Assembly (NCBI GenBank): GCA_002499585.1
Contig: DAMH01000030.1
Location: forward strand, 5,508-69,507
Direction of reading: 5' to 3'
From: Euryarchaeota archaeon UBA552
GTDB lineage: Archaea > Thermoplasmatota > Poseidoniia > Poseidoniales > Thalassarchaeaceae
DNA length: 64,000 bases
In this document: positions 1-7,886 of the stretch, piece by piece
Numbering within the stretch: the stretch's first letter is position 1
Layout of the letters: each line of letters starts with the position of its first letter
Translations under genes and position numbers: made by a program
Notes under the pieces: model-generated
Databases searched by the model: none
Told to the model about the DNA's origin: nothing
Seen by the model: the letters and a program-made list of their open reading frames with translations, nothing else

Positions 1-854
1 TGATCGGCAGAAGCGCTCGTGGTAGGGGTGCAGGTGGAGATCCAGAAAAGGGGGAGCAAGCGGCTTTTGAGTCTGAATCGATGCTGGTCAAGGAGGCAGA
101 GGGCTGTGATTTGGCATTCATTACCGCAGGATTGGGTGGTGGTACAGGAACAGGTTCTGCTCATGTACTCGCTAGGCTATGCAAAACAGCCGGCGCCCTC
201 ACTATCGCGATTGTAACCTATCCTTTCTCCTCTGAAGGTTCCCTCAGAAAACAAAACGCTGACTGGGGATTAGAGAGGCTCACAGAAGTCTGTGACACAG
301 TGATAGTTCTCCCAAATGAACGATTACTATCAGTGGAAGGTGTCAGGGACCTGCCTCTGGACGCTGCATTCAGAGTCGCAGACGAGCTTTTGTTGCAGAG
401 CATTAGGGGCGTATCGGACATGATTGCCAAAGAGGGCATTGTCAACTTGGATTTTGAAGACCTTCGATCAGTCATGATGAACGGAGGAGGAGTTGCAATG
501 ATTGGACATGGCGAGGCAACTGGGGGCGACAGGATACGCATTGCCACAGAGGAGGCTTTGTCCTCTCCATTACTGGATATCGATGTAAGCAATGCGAGAG
601 GCGCCCTAATCAACGTGGTTGGGGGAGGCGACTTAACCCTCGGTGAAGCTGAGGAATGTGCCAATTTAATCGGCAGACGTATAGATCCGCATGCCAGGAT
701 TATTTGGGGTGCGACCACAGATCCCACCCAACAGGACGGTTACGTTAGGGTGCTCGTAGTGCTCACTGGAGTGAGGAGTGAGCAGATCCACGGCTCCAGC
801 AACAGGCCAAATATCATCGATGCTCGGACTAAGTCTATCCAGTTTATTGGGTGA
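1..854 (+). CDS. ftsZ: Cell-division GTPase FtsZ (5' end outside window)
   Basis: Tubulin-like GTPase that polymerises into the division ring. The reading frame is open from base 3 and lacks about the first 60-90 residues. The first visible residues (RGRGAGGDPEKGEQ) match the FtsZ segment before the tubulin signature, which follows as GGGTGTGSA near base 135. The T7-loop NLDFEDLRSVM (near base 440) keeps the aspartate needed for GTP hydrolysis. The protein stops soon after the C-terminal domain, with no long linker or clear conserved tail peptide. It lies 72 bp upstream of secE on the same strand, an order common in euryarchaea. An internal ATG at base 81 falls inside the GTPase domain and is not the true start. 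Confidence 0.95.
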   Translation, partial: IGRSARGRGAGGDPEKGEQAAFESESMLVKEAEGCDLAFITAGLGGGTGTGSAHVLARLCKTAGALTIAIVTYPFSSEGSLRKQNADWGLERLTEVCDTVIVLPNERLLSVEGVRDLPLDAAFRVADELLLQSIRGVSDMIAKEGIVNLDFEDLRSVMMNGGGVAMIGHGEATGGDRIRIATEEALSSPLLDIDVSNARGALINVVGGGDLTLGEAEECANLIGRRIDPHARIIWGATTDPTQQDGYVRVLVVLTGVRSEQIHGSSNRPNIIDARTKSIQFIG

Positions 855-880
855 ACAAAATTTGAAGGCAGTGTCGGCGT

Positions 881-890
881 GCTTAAATGG
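881..890 (+). promoter_or_regulatory. Possible TATA-like element upstream of secE
   Basis: An A/T-rich GCTTAAATGG lies in the otherwise G/C-rich ftsZ-secE gap, about 40 bp before the secE ATG. That spacing would allow an archaeal transcription start near 910 and a short leader carrying the GGGGTGA Shine-Dalgarno at 917-923. The call rests only on composition and spacing. Confidence 0.3.
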
Positions 891-926
891 GCTCCATCGA
901 TCGGTCGGCCACGCGAGGGGTGAACA

Positions 927-1193
927 ATGGCCATAGAGAACAGTCGGAAAGGACCCATAGAGACCCGTGTGCAATCCTGGCAAGATGAGATAGAAGGACG
1001 CGTCCGCAGACTACAGACAGGATCAACTGCGAGGATACTAAAGATGGCCAAAAAACCCTCTAAAATCGAATTCAGACAAACCGTGATAGTCTGTGGGATC
1101 GGGATGTTTGTTCTCGGTGCGATCGGCTTTGTCGTCCTAGCACTCATGGACAACGCTCTACCGTCGTTCTTTGGATGGCTTACTGGAGCCTAG
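927..1193 (+). CDS. secE: Preprotein translocase subunit SecE/Sec61-gamma
   Basis: Small tail-anchored subunit that clamps the SecY channel in the plasma membrane. The 88 residues have a hydrophilic N-terminal part of about 30 residues, then the amphipathic Sec61-gamma segment (RILKMAKKPSKIEF, about residues 37-50), then one transmembrane helix (about 51-75). Standard archaeal SecE is about 60 residues, so the N-terminal extension is somewhat long. GGGGTGA lies directly before the ATG, with a short spacer of about 3 nt. It sits between ftsZ and spt5, the usual archaeal position. Confidence 0.85.
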   Translation: MAIENSRKGPIETRVQSWQDEIEGRVRRLQTGSTARILKMAKKPSKIEFRQTVIVCGIGMFVLGAIGFVVLALMDNALPSFFGWLTGA

Positions 1194-1212
1194 GGAAACT
1201 GGAGTCGTTGAT

Positions 1213-2097
1213 ATGTCTGAAGCGTTTGTCGCCTTCGTCAGGTCAGAAGACAAAGTACTCGTCATGCAGCGGTCAGATGACATAGGAGATCTCCCTGGTG
1301 CATGGGACGGGGTATACGGGGCTGGTGATCCGAATGACATCGACTCCGTTACGAGCAGAATAACCGAGTGTACAGGCATTGACCCCGCCACTCTGACTTT
1401 TGTCAGATCTGGTGCACCACGGGGCATAGCTTTTGGAAAGACCTCCACCGCTTCTGCAAGACTTGTGGACGTTACTCCGCTTCTTTTCCTCGGTGAAAAA
1501 TCAGATGTGACCTCGAAAACCATATACAAAAACTGCGAGTGGATCGATCCGGGCAGAATAAGCGAAAAAGAGTATTCATTGCCCCAACTCAGCGAACTCT
1601 ACGGAGATGTAGCATCGTTCCTGTACATACTCAAGACCTCGATTGGTCAGGAGCAAAACGTGGCCAAGGAGATAAGGGCCAGGCTGTCTGGAACGGGGTC
1701 CCTAGAGGATGTTCAAGACGAAATATTCAGCGTCCTTCAACCACAACACATGAAGGGGTACGTCTTCGTTGAAGCATCGGCCAAACATCATGTTGAAAAG
1801 GTAATTGGACGTACCGGAATGAGTACTACTCCGATGAAGAATTGTCGCAAGGTACTCGATGGGGAGTCGCCCCTTGAAGACGTCCTTCCCTATCTTGAGC
1901 CAAAAGCAGCCACAGCAGGTATCGAAGAAGGGTGCATTGTAGAAATCACAGGCGGTGCTTTCCGAGGACAGTCGGCGCGTGTTTCCAGGGTCACTGAATC
2001 CAAGGAGGAAGTCACGGTGGAATTGTACGAGGCGTTGGTGCCAGTTGCTCTCACAGTCAGGGCAGATCAGGTCAGGGTGACCCAGAGAGTGGAATGA
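1213..2097 (+). CDS. spt5: Transcription elongation factor Spt5 with an N-terminal degenerate Nudix-like domain
   Basis: Spt5/NusG binds the RNA polymerase clamp and promotes elongation. I start it at ATG 1213, preceded by GGAG at 1201-1204; an upstream in-frame ATG at 1171 would overlap secE. From 1213 the protein has 294 residues, about twice the archaeal norm. Residues about 135-230 are the NGN domain (FLYILKTSIGQEQNVA, later HMKGYVFVEA) and about 232-294 a KOW domain (GCIVEITGGAFRGQ). Residues 1-132 resemble a Nudix hydrolase (KVLVMQRSDDIGDLPGAWDG). Its Nudix box (residues about 33-56) is decayed: the REUxEE core reads SRITEC, keeping one glutamate of the metal site, so hydrolysis is doubtful. 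The fusion is read directly from one uninterrupted frame; the function of the extra domain is unknown. Confidence 0.85.
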   Translation: MSEAFVAFVRSEDKVLVMQRSDDIGDLPGAWDGVYGAGDPNDIDSVTSRITECTGIDPATLTFVRSGAPRGIAFGKTSTASARLVDVTPLLFLGEKSDVTSKTIYKNCEWIDPGRISEKEYSLPQLSELYGDVASFLYILKTSIGQEQNVAKEIRARLSGTGSLEDVQDEIFSVLQPQHMKGYVFVEASAKHHVEKVIGRTGMSTTPMKNCRKVLDGESPLEDVLPYLEPKAATAGIEEGCIVEITGGAFRGQSARVSRVTESKEEVTVELYEALVPVALTVRADQVRVTQRVE

Positions 2098-2171
2098 ACT
2101 CAGTCGCTTCTCTTACATCACTCTCATAAAGGAAAAGCAGGTCGCCGGAGTCCGCAGAGAGGTGATGATGG

Positions 2172-2450
2172 GTGTCAGACCGCAATGAAACACCACATTT
2201 GATACTCCAAGAACTTGGTCAGAAAAAGTGCAATGGAGATGTCCAAACCGCCACGGAGAACATCACCATAAGCCAGATCAAGTCCGTTGTCGAAAAACAA
2301 AAATCAAAACTCACAGGGTCTGACCTGGCTGCAATGTGCAGAGAGGTCATGGGCACCTGCGTAGCAATGAGGGTAAAAGTTGAGGGCATGGAAGCCCGAG
2401 AAGCAATCAAAGCAGTAAAGGAAGGGAGATTTAACGAACATTTCGAATAA
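2172..2450 (+). CDS. rpl11: Ribosomal protein L11, C-terminal domain only
   Basis: L11 binds the GTPase-associated centre of 23S rRNA at the stalk base. This 92-residue product aligns by eye only with the second half of the usual ~160-residue protein. HLILQELG corresponds to the domain junction, and ISQIKSVVEKQ, then REVMGTCVAMRV and VEGMEAREA, are the rRNA-binding C-terminal domain. The N-terminal domain, with its Gly/Pro-rich factor-facing segment, is absent. The frame is closed by a stop at 2166, and only 74 bp separate it from spt5, so there is no room for the missing ~70 residues. Start is GTG 2172 with GAGGTGAT at 2159-2166. The neighbours L1, L10 and L12 look intact. Confidence 0.85.
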   Translation: MSDRNETPHLILQELGQKKCNGDVQTATENITISQIKSVVEKQKSKLTGSDLAAMCREVMGTCVAMRVKVEGMEAREAIKAVKEGRFNEHFE

Positions 2451-2510
2451 TTAGCATAACACGAGTTGCGGGAGAGGTGAACCTCGCTGACCGCAGGGGT
2501 GAAAGAAAAT

Positions 2511-3155
2511 ATGGAAAGTGCATTAAAAAAAGCAATTGAAGAAGCGGTCTCCTCCGCAAAGGAACGCAAGTTCAATGAAAGCCTGGAAATCTCGTTCACC
2601 ATCAAAGATGTTGACCTCAAGAACCCTGCCAACCGTATACAAGAGGAGGTTCGCCTTCCATCAGGTAGAGGTCGTGACGTCAAAATAGCGATGTTTGCAG
2701 GTGGCGAAATGGCAACCAAAGCTGAGGCAGCAGGTCTCGAAATAATTGATCCCACGACAATTGAAGATCTTGGTGGAAATAGGCAAAAAGCCAGAAAATT
2801 AGCAAATAGCATGGATTTTTTCCTATCAGAGATACCGCACATGGGTACTGTTGGCCGATTTCTGGGCATAGTTCTAGGCCCTCGGGGCAAAATGCCGAGG
2901 CCTGTACCGCCCAACCTAGATCCCGGTATGATGGCTGCCGGCCTCAGAAATACGACTATAATCAGATCAAGGGATAGAGTGACCTTTCATGCAGCCTTCG
3001 GAACACGGGATCAATCCATAGAGGATCTCACAGGGAACGTCCTTGCAGTATGGAATCGTGTAGTTGGGAAGCTTGAGAGGGGTTCAATGAACATCCGCTC
3101 TTGTTACATCAAGACGTCAATGGGTCCCTCAGTAAAAGTGGAGGTGCTCTCATGA
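2511..3155 (+). CDS. rpl1: Ribosomal protein L1
   Basis: L1 forms the mobile L1 stalk next to the E site and in archaea also represses its own mRNA. The 214 residues match archaeal L1: ESLEISFTIKDVDLKNPANR near the N-terminus, GRGRDVKIAMFA, then the hallmark FLGIVLGPRGKMPRPVPP and a C-terminal SCYIKTSMGPSVKVEV. I prefer ATG 2511 because GGGGTGA at 2496-2502 gives normal spacing; a GTG at 2499 would add four residues. The stop overlaps the L10 start in an ATGA, implying translational coupling. Confidence 0.95.
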   Translation: MESALKKAIEEAVSSAKERKFNESLEISFTIKDVDLKNPANRIQEEVRLPSGRGRDVKIAMFAGGEMATKAEAAGLEIIDPTTIEDLGGNRQKARKLANSMDFFLSEIPHMGTVGRFLGIVLGPRGKMPRPVPPNLDPGMMAAGLRNTTIIRSRDRVTFHAAFGTRDQSIEDLTGNVLAVWNRVVGKLERGSMNIRSCYIKTSMGPSVKVEVLS

Positions 3156-4180
3156 TACCAAAGATTGCCCCATGGAAGAAGAGTCGTGTTGAAGATTTGG
3201 CCGGACTTCTGAACTCTGAGGGTGTGATAGGCATAGTCGACATAGGAGGCGTCCCAGGAAAGAACATGTTAGACATGCGGGCCTCACTCAGATCTAAAAT
3301 GTCGATAACCATGGCTAAGAAGTCACTCATCAGAAGAGCTTGGGAATCATCCGGTAAGAAACCAGAAACTCTCGAGTTGCTCTTTGAGAGCTCCACTCAA
3401 CCAGCCATAGTACATACTAAATCAATGAACGCCTTTGAATTAAGTGACGAGCTGTCGAAGACCAAACAAGGAAGGGCTGCCAAGGAAGGTGAGCTTGCAC
3501 CAATGGACATTATTGTTGAGAAAGGCCCAACTCAATTTGGGCCCGGTCCGATCGTCGGAGAATTCAACGCTGTGGGGATTCCTGCAAAAATAGACAAGGG
3601 CAAGGTCGCGATACAAAAAACAGTCACGGCGGTGGAAAAAGGTCAACCCATATCTGCAGATCTAGGAATAATGCTTTCCAAGTTGGACATCAACCCAATC
3701 GAAATTGGAATTATTCTCACGGGAGCGATCGAAGACGGCCTAGTCCTAATGGCAGATGACCTAGACATCGACTTAGACGGTGTAAAGAATGATTTGGCCG
3801 TCGCCACATCCCGAGCTTTCAACCTAGCGGTTGAGATCACGTACATATCATCAGAGACGCTTCCAACGCTTTTGGCGGCTGCTAAATCTAATGCGCTGAG
3901 CCTTGCAGTCAACTCTGGACACATAAATGACGATTCAGCGGCCTTGATACTTCTCAAGGCCAAAACGCAGGCGCTTGGTCTCGCAGGCCAGTTAGATTCC
4001 AGTGCACTCGATGACGAGATCGCGTCCATGCTTAACGCATCTGCCGCGACCACACATCAAGGTGATATGTCGACAGATTCCTCGTCTGTCGATAATGATT
4101 CGGAGGTTCAATCCGATGAAGAGGAAGAAGAGGAAGAGGAGGAGACTGGGTTCGGAGGACTCGGGGACCTCTTCGGATAA
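3152..4180 (+). CDS. rplP0: Ribosomal stalk protein L10 (P0)
   Basis: P0/L10 anchors the stalk: it binds 23S rRNA next to L11 and carries the L12 dimers. The 342-residue protein begins at an ATGA overlap with L1. It has the rRNA-binding N-terminal domain (GIVDIGGVPGKNMLDMRASL, later KKSLIRRAW), an archaeal insertion domain (FGPGPIVGEFNAVGIPAKI), and helices near the C-terminus that bind L12. It ends in a Glu-rich hinge and the factor-binding tail GFGGLGDLFG, which the adjacent L12 nearly repeats. A frame reading upstream into L1 is not used. Confidence 0.95.
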   Translation: MIPKIAPWKKSRVEDLAGLLNSEGVIGIVDIGGVPGKNMLDMRASLRSKMSITMAKKSLIRRAWESSGKKPETLELLFESSTQPAIVHTKSMNAFELSDELSKTKQGRAAKEGELAPMDIIVEKGPTQFGPGPIVGEFNAVGIPAKIDKGKVAIQKTVTAVEKGQPISADLGIMLSKLDINPIEIGIILTGAIEDGLVLMADDLDIDLDGVKNDLAVATSRAFNLAVEITYISSETLPTLLAAAKSNALSLAVNSGHINDDSAALILLKAKTQALGLAGQLDSSALDDEIASMLNASAATTHQGDMSTDSSSVDNDSEVQSDEEEEEEEEETGFGGLGDLFG

Positions 4181-4194
4181 TGAAGGTGAAAAAA

Positions 4195-4509
4195 ATGGAG
4201 TATGTATACGCAGCAATGATACTGCACTCAGCAGGAAAGACGATTGACGAAAAGGGCATCACCGCGGTTCTAGAATCCGCGGGAGTAGATGTCGACGCCG
4301 CACGAGTGAAGGGTCTAGTTGCCTCGCTGGCATCGGTCGACATCGAAGAAGCGATGTCTACTGCAATCGCTGCACCTGTCGCTGCTGCCGCCCCGGCCGC
4401 AGGTCCGGCTGGTGGGACAGCGGAAGCAGCGGCCCCAGCAGAGGATGCTGCCGAAGAGGAAGAGGAGGAGGACTCTGGCTTCGAAGGCCTAGGTTCTCTC
4501 TTCGGCTAA
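4195..4509 (+). CDS. rpl12: Ribosomal stalk protein L12 (P1)
   Basis: Archaeal P1-type stalk protein that recruits translation GTPases. It has an N-terminal dimerisation domain (MEYVYAAMILHSAGK), an Ala/Pro/Gly-rich hinge, an acidic run and the tail GFEGLGSLFG. I start at ATG 4195, because MEYVYAA is the usual P1 N-terminus and GGTGA at 4185-4189 is well spaced. ATG 4180, overlapping the L10 stop, would add five residues. It closes the ribosomal cluster; the YchF-like gene that follows is convergent. Confidence 0.93.
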   Translation: MEYVYAAMILHSAGKTIDEKGITAVLESAGVDVDAARVKGLVASLASVDIEEAMSTAIAAPVAAAAPAAGPAGGTAEAAAPAEDAAEEEEEEDSGFEGLGSLFG

Positions 4510-4564
4510 TCGACGGACGCGGTTTTACAATCGAAAAGGCCCTCGGCGTAAGCGTTGAGGAACG

Positions 4565-5857
4565 TCACGTCTTAGCATGGATCTTGATGACATCTGACAT
4601 CGATATCAGGGATTCTCCGCCAATTGATCTCCCGGACAGGGCATTCGACGCACGTATGAATCCCGACCCTAGATCAGTATGAATTCCATAGGCCAGGTCT
4701 CTGGCGGTCGATCCCTCTGGTAGGATAATCGCATCTGGGAGGATCCTGTTCTCTGTGTCAACCCATTTTCCCTCATCTGCCACCGGATAGGCGACTATTC
4801 TGGATAAATCTTGAAACACGACTTTTGACAAGAGGTCGACGAGACCATTTCCTTCTATTTCAGACATTTTCTCCCTGATCCTTTCCAAGACCTTTCTCTG
4901 TGTGGGAGTGACTGGTATATCCTGGTTGATTGTGAATGATGAGGGGTGATCACCCGACCTGTAAGAAACCAAACCCGATCCTCGTGCTTTATCCAAGGTG
5001 AATTCAGCTTCGGAGGAGGTTCCCATGCATGTGATGTTCAGAGTTCGAAAATATTCTAAAATCCGTTGTAATTCCATTTTCCCTATTTTGTCGACTTTGT
5101 TAATTGCAACTGCGATTGGGAACATGGACATCCTGATTGCGGATGAAATGGATCTCAGGGTTTCTTCCCCCCATGTCCAAGGTTGGTCGTTGGCACCACT
5201 GGATTTTGCAGCTTTGATCCCAACGATTGCATCCTTCTCCGACCCTCCGAGACCGCTAATCATCTGATGAACAAATTCAACGAGAGCTTTGTCACCGCCT
5301 GACTGCACCTTCCTCGCGCCTCTGGACCAGCCTTGTTTTAGTATGGACGTCAGCCATAATTCAATTTCTTCAATTAAGAATTCAAACTCTTGGACCGGGC
5401 TTGAGGCCTCTCCCTCGGAGTAGTTACCATCCAAATCTGTTGATCCTGAGGCGTCAATTATCTGTATTAAAGCGTCACATCGAGAAAGGTCCGAAAGAAA
5501 TTGATTGCCCCTGCCCCTCCCTTCATTCGCCCCAGGAACTAGTCCCGCGACATCAACCATAGTTACCGGAACTAATCTTCTGAATCCTACACAAGATCCT
5601 GACTTTGGATTACATACGCTTCCACCGCGCTCATCCTCCTGTCGCTTGGTGGTAATGATTTCCTCGGAAATATTGTGACATGGACAAGGATCGGGCACGG
5701 GGATCCATGCGACCCCGATGTTTGGCTCAATCGTTGTAAAGGGATAATCCGCTATGTCCACAGGTGTACTGGTTAATGATGAAAATGACGTGGATTTTCC
5801 AACATTCGGCTTACCGACCAGACCCACTCGCATGGCAGATGCTGGAGCGTGACTCAC
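4565..5857 (-). CDS. YchF/OLA1-related GTPase with C-terminal TGS domain
   Basis: TRAFAC-class P-loop NTPase of the Obg/YchF group, ribosome-associated in studied members. Of 430 residues, G1 is GKPNVGKS (15-22), the switch region includes DYPFTTIEPNIG, G3 is DVAGLVPGANEGRGRGNQFL, and G4 is NKVDK, the GTP-type signature. Between switch and G3 is a Cys-containing insert (PCPCHN, then CNPKSGSC) typical of the archaeal branch. The C-terminal ~90 residues look like a TGS fold (LPDAIILPEGSTARDLAYGI, then the tail). It is probably the last gene of a three-gene minus-strand run with the two membrane proteins upstream (16 bp gap). The family is secure; the exact cellular role is not. Confidence 0.85.
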   Translation of the reverse strand: MSHAPASAMRVGLVGKPNVGKSTSFSSLTSTPVDIADYPFTTIEPNIGVAWIPVPDPCPCHNISEEIITTKRQEDERGGSVCNPKSGSCVGFRRLVPVTMVDVAGLVPGANEGRGRGNQFLSDLSRCDALIQIIDASGSTDLDGNYSEGEASSPVQEFEFLIEEIELWLTSILKQGWSRGARKVQSGGDKALVEFVHQMISGLGGSEKDAIVGIKAAKSSGANDQPWTWGEETLRSISSAIRMSMFPIAVAINKVDKIGKMELQRILEYFRTLNITCMGTSSEAEFTLDKARGSGLVSYRSGDHPSSFTINQDIPVTPTQRKVLERIREKMSEIEGNGLVDLLSKVVFQDLSRIVAYPVADEGKWVDTENRILPDAIILPEGSTARDLAYGIHTDLGSGFIRASNALSGRSIGGESLISMSDVIKIHAKT

Positions 5858-5873
5858 AACAATCTACCGATAT

Positions 5874-7535
5874 TCAGATTTCTGTAGGAGCGCCGGGTAC
5901 CTCGGTATCACTTGCTGGTATCAATAAAGTGTCTATGTCCGCCCCAGCGGACAAGACCGATCTAATGGTCGTAGACTTCGCGATTGTGTATGTTTCTATT
6001 TTCCGATTATCAGATATGACGTCATCGGATTGCAAACTTCCATGGAATAATCCCCTTACGATGTTTATTGTATGGAGGATTACCGCTAAGACTGTGCCGT
6101 AAAAAATGACTGAACCCACGACGGCGAATCGCTCTGAGAGCGAGGAGCTCATTTCTACATCGAATTGTGCAAGTGATAAATCGATAGATTCTGAAATCAA
6201 AATGCAAATCAGACCGGTGGCACTGGATGTCAAAAACATCCAGTATCCAGTTCTTGTTCTCTCTGGAGACGGTAATGATCTCTTTGTAATCGCCGGGTAT
6301 AGATGAAGTTGTATTCCCATGGTCATTGGGATGAAGAATATCCAGAGAGTGAAGAGTTCGATTGTCCGCAGCAATGGCTCGTAAGTTTGAAAACCGGCTA
6401 TTGAGGGGGACCTGAATGAATAATTTAGTAGCCATACTATAACCAGCGCTATGGAGGAGGAAACTAATATTGCCATTCCGTTGGTTATTTGAGGTGATTT
6501 TCCGCTCGAACGAATAGTTCCCACGATGTTGGCCGAAAGTGCCAGCATCGGGGCAAGGGACATTGCCATCAGGAACGTTCCAAACATCCTAGTTGAGTCT
6601 GAAACGGATGAGATTGTGGATTCTGGATTTATGAGTCCAGAGAATAAGCCTCCATCCAGACTTTTATACGCTGAAGTCGTGATAATCAATCCGACAAGCA
6701 CAGTTCCACTCAGAGTTCTAGACCACAATGGAGTTCTGGATCCGATTGCTGATGAGTAGAGTGCTAACGCAGCGATTGACCACAAGAAAAATGGCGTCCC
6801 GAACAATCTAGTAGATAGCCAAGGATCTGTGACCACAGATGTTCCGTCTGAGATAATGGATGCTACCACTAACAACGGGCCGGATATTAGTGCAAACATA
6901 AGCAGCCAGCCGGGTTCTCTTGGGCTTTGGGTCCTGTTAGAGAAAGTGAGGAGGAGATTGAGCAGAATAGCACCATATGATAGAGCAATCATACCTGTTC
7001 CGACCAGAGTAATGTCAACACCTAGTGGTTCAGAGTTGTGAGAGGCCACGAATAGAACGAGTACCCCCAAGGTCCAAGGGGTTGCGACCAATGTAGCATT
7101 CCTTTCGCTCGGGAGACCTCCCGGGGTAGCGCACAAAATTGGTAAAATATGCAACATAGAGCCTACAATCACCATACCGATGAAACCGTACAAACCTGCA
7201 ACGGTTCCCGCTGAAATCAGTGTCGAGGAAGATGGGGCGTAGCCCCATCCGGACAATGAAATTAGGGCATACTGATCATGGCCGACCCATATGCCGAGGA
7301 ATGTGAAGCAAATCGAAATAAAAAGCCAAAGCGATCCGATTATTATCCACGCTCTGGACGCTGATCCTGGTCTTCCTTCTGCGAAATCGATAGCGGGACC
7401 TAGCGCCTTTTCGAGGACAAACATTCCAATCGGTTTCAGAACATCACCAAGAACGCCCAAACCTCGGCTGGAAATGACGAAAAAGGAAAACAATGCAACC
7501 CAGAATATCAAAAGTGCTTGTATATCCATAAACAT
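5874..7535 (-). CDS. Polytopic membrane protein, remotely heme-copper oxidase subunit I-like
   Basis: A 553-residue protein with about 12 hydrophobic segments and no signal for export. Two stretches resemble a cytochrome oxidase subunit I helix pair: YGFIGMVIVGSMLHILP followed by PSERNATLVATPWTLGV, and MTMGIQLHLYPAITKR followed by SPERTRTGYWMFL. Each is followed by a helix ending like the COX1 or CcoN Asn/Arg loop. The paired active-site histidines (HH, HPEVY, HxH) are missing; isolated histidines remain. If the relation is real, the protein has probably lost the binuclear centre. It is 4 bp downstream of a two-helix membrane protein, which suggests a complex. The family assignment is weak; it could be another 12-helix family. 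Confidence 0.4.
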   Translation of the reverse strand: MFMDIQALLIFWVALFSFFVISSRGLGVLGDVLKPIGMFVLEKALGPAIDFAEGRPGSASRAWIIIGSLWLFISICFTFLGIWVGHDQYALISLSGWGYAPSSSTLISAGTVAGLYGFIGMVIVGSMLHILPILCATPGGLPSERNATLVATPWTLGVLVLFVASHNSEPLGVDITLVGTGMIALSYGAILLNLLLTFSNRTQSPREPGWLLMFALISGPLLVVASIISDGTSVVTDPWLSTRLFGTPFFLWSIAALALYSSAIGSRTPLWSRTLSGTVLVGLIITTSAYKSLDGGLFSGLINPESTISSVSDSTRMFGTFLMAMSLAPMLALSANIVGTIRSSGKSPQITNGMAILVSSSIALVIVWLLNYSFRSPSIAGFQTYEPLLRTIELFTLWIFFIPMTMGIQLHLYPAITKRSLPSPERTRTGYWMFLTSSATGLICILISESIDLSLAQFDVEMSSSLSERFAVVGSVIFYGTVLAVILHTINIVRGLFHGSLQSDDVISDNRKIETYTIAKSTTIRSVLSAGADIDTLLIPASDTEVPGAPTEI

Positions 7536-7539
7536 GTTA

Positions 7540-7809
7540 TCACTCTCTGGTAACTTCAGTTAAAAGTGTAGAAAGAATCATGGCAGCACCTACCAGCATT
7601 CCAAGTATAAATATCCATATCTGACCCTTTAATGACGAAAAGGTCTCGAGGTCAGAAACAACAGGCAGGTTCTGCCCGGGGAATACTATGGAATGAATGG
7701 TGAGGGCCAACAGAGCGATAATGAAGGCCATTACCGAGAGTAGCCAAGAGGATTTTGGCTCAGCATCAGCCTGTAAGAAAACATCAACACCGACATCAGG
7801 ATCTGGCAT
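7540..7809 (-). CDS. Small two-helix membrane protein, partner of the downstream 12-helix protein
   Basis: 89 residues with two clear transmembrane helices (about 23-43 and 66-84), joined by a polar loop containing LETFSSLKGQ. The N-terminus is acidic and likely cytoplasmic. I recognise no family. The 4 bp spacing to the larger membrane gene suggests co-translation and a shared complex, like the small subunits of respiratory oxidases, but no ligand or catalytic residue is evident. Confidence 0.6.
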   Translation of the reverse strand: MPDPDVGVDVFLQADAEPKSSWLLSVMAFIIALLALTIHSIVFPGQNLPVVSDLETFSSLKGQIWIFILGMLVGAAMILSTLLTEVTRE

Positions 7810-7886
7810 CAGGACACTAACCCACCCATTCGGGTGTTATCCCCACATTCCTTTTGTCCTTAAGCGTTGGGCGGGATGTGTGCAAA

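Noticed and set aside
218..727. 169-codon minus-strand frame opposite ftsZ
   Set aside because: It is antisense to conserved ftsZ sequence, with Ser/Pro/Thr-rich shadow composition and no recognisable domain.
2098..2171. Search for a frameshifted L11 N-terminal domain upstream of the short L11
   Set aside because: The gap is 74 bp with stops in frame, far too short for the missing ~70 residues, and no L11 N-terminal motif occurs in other frames.
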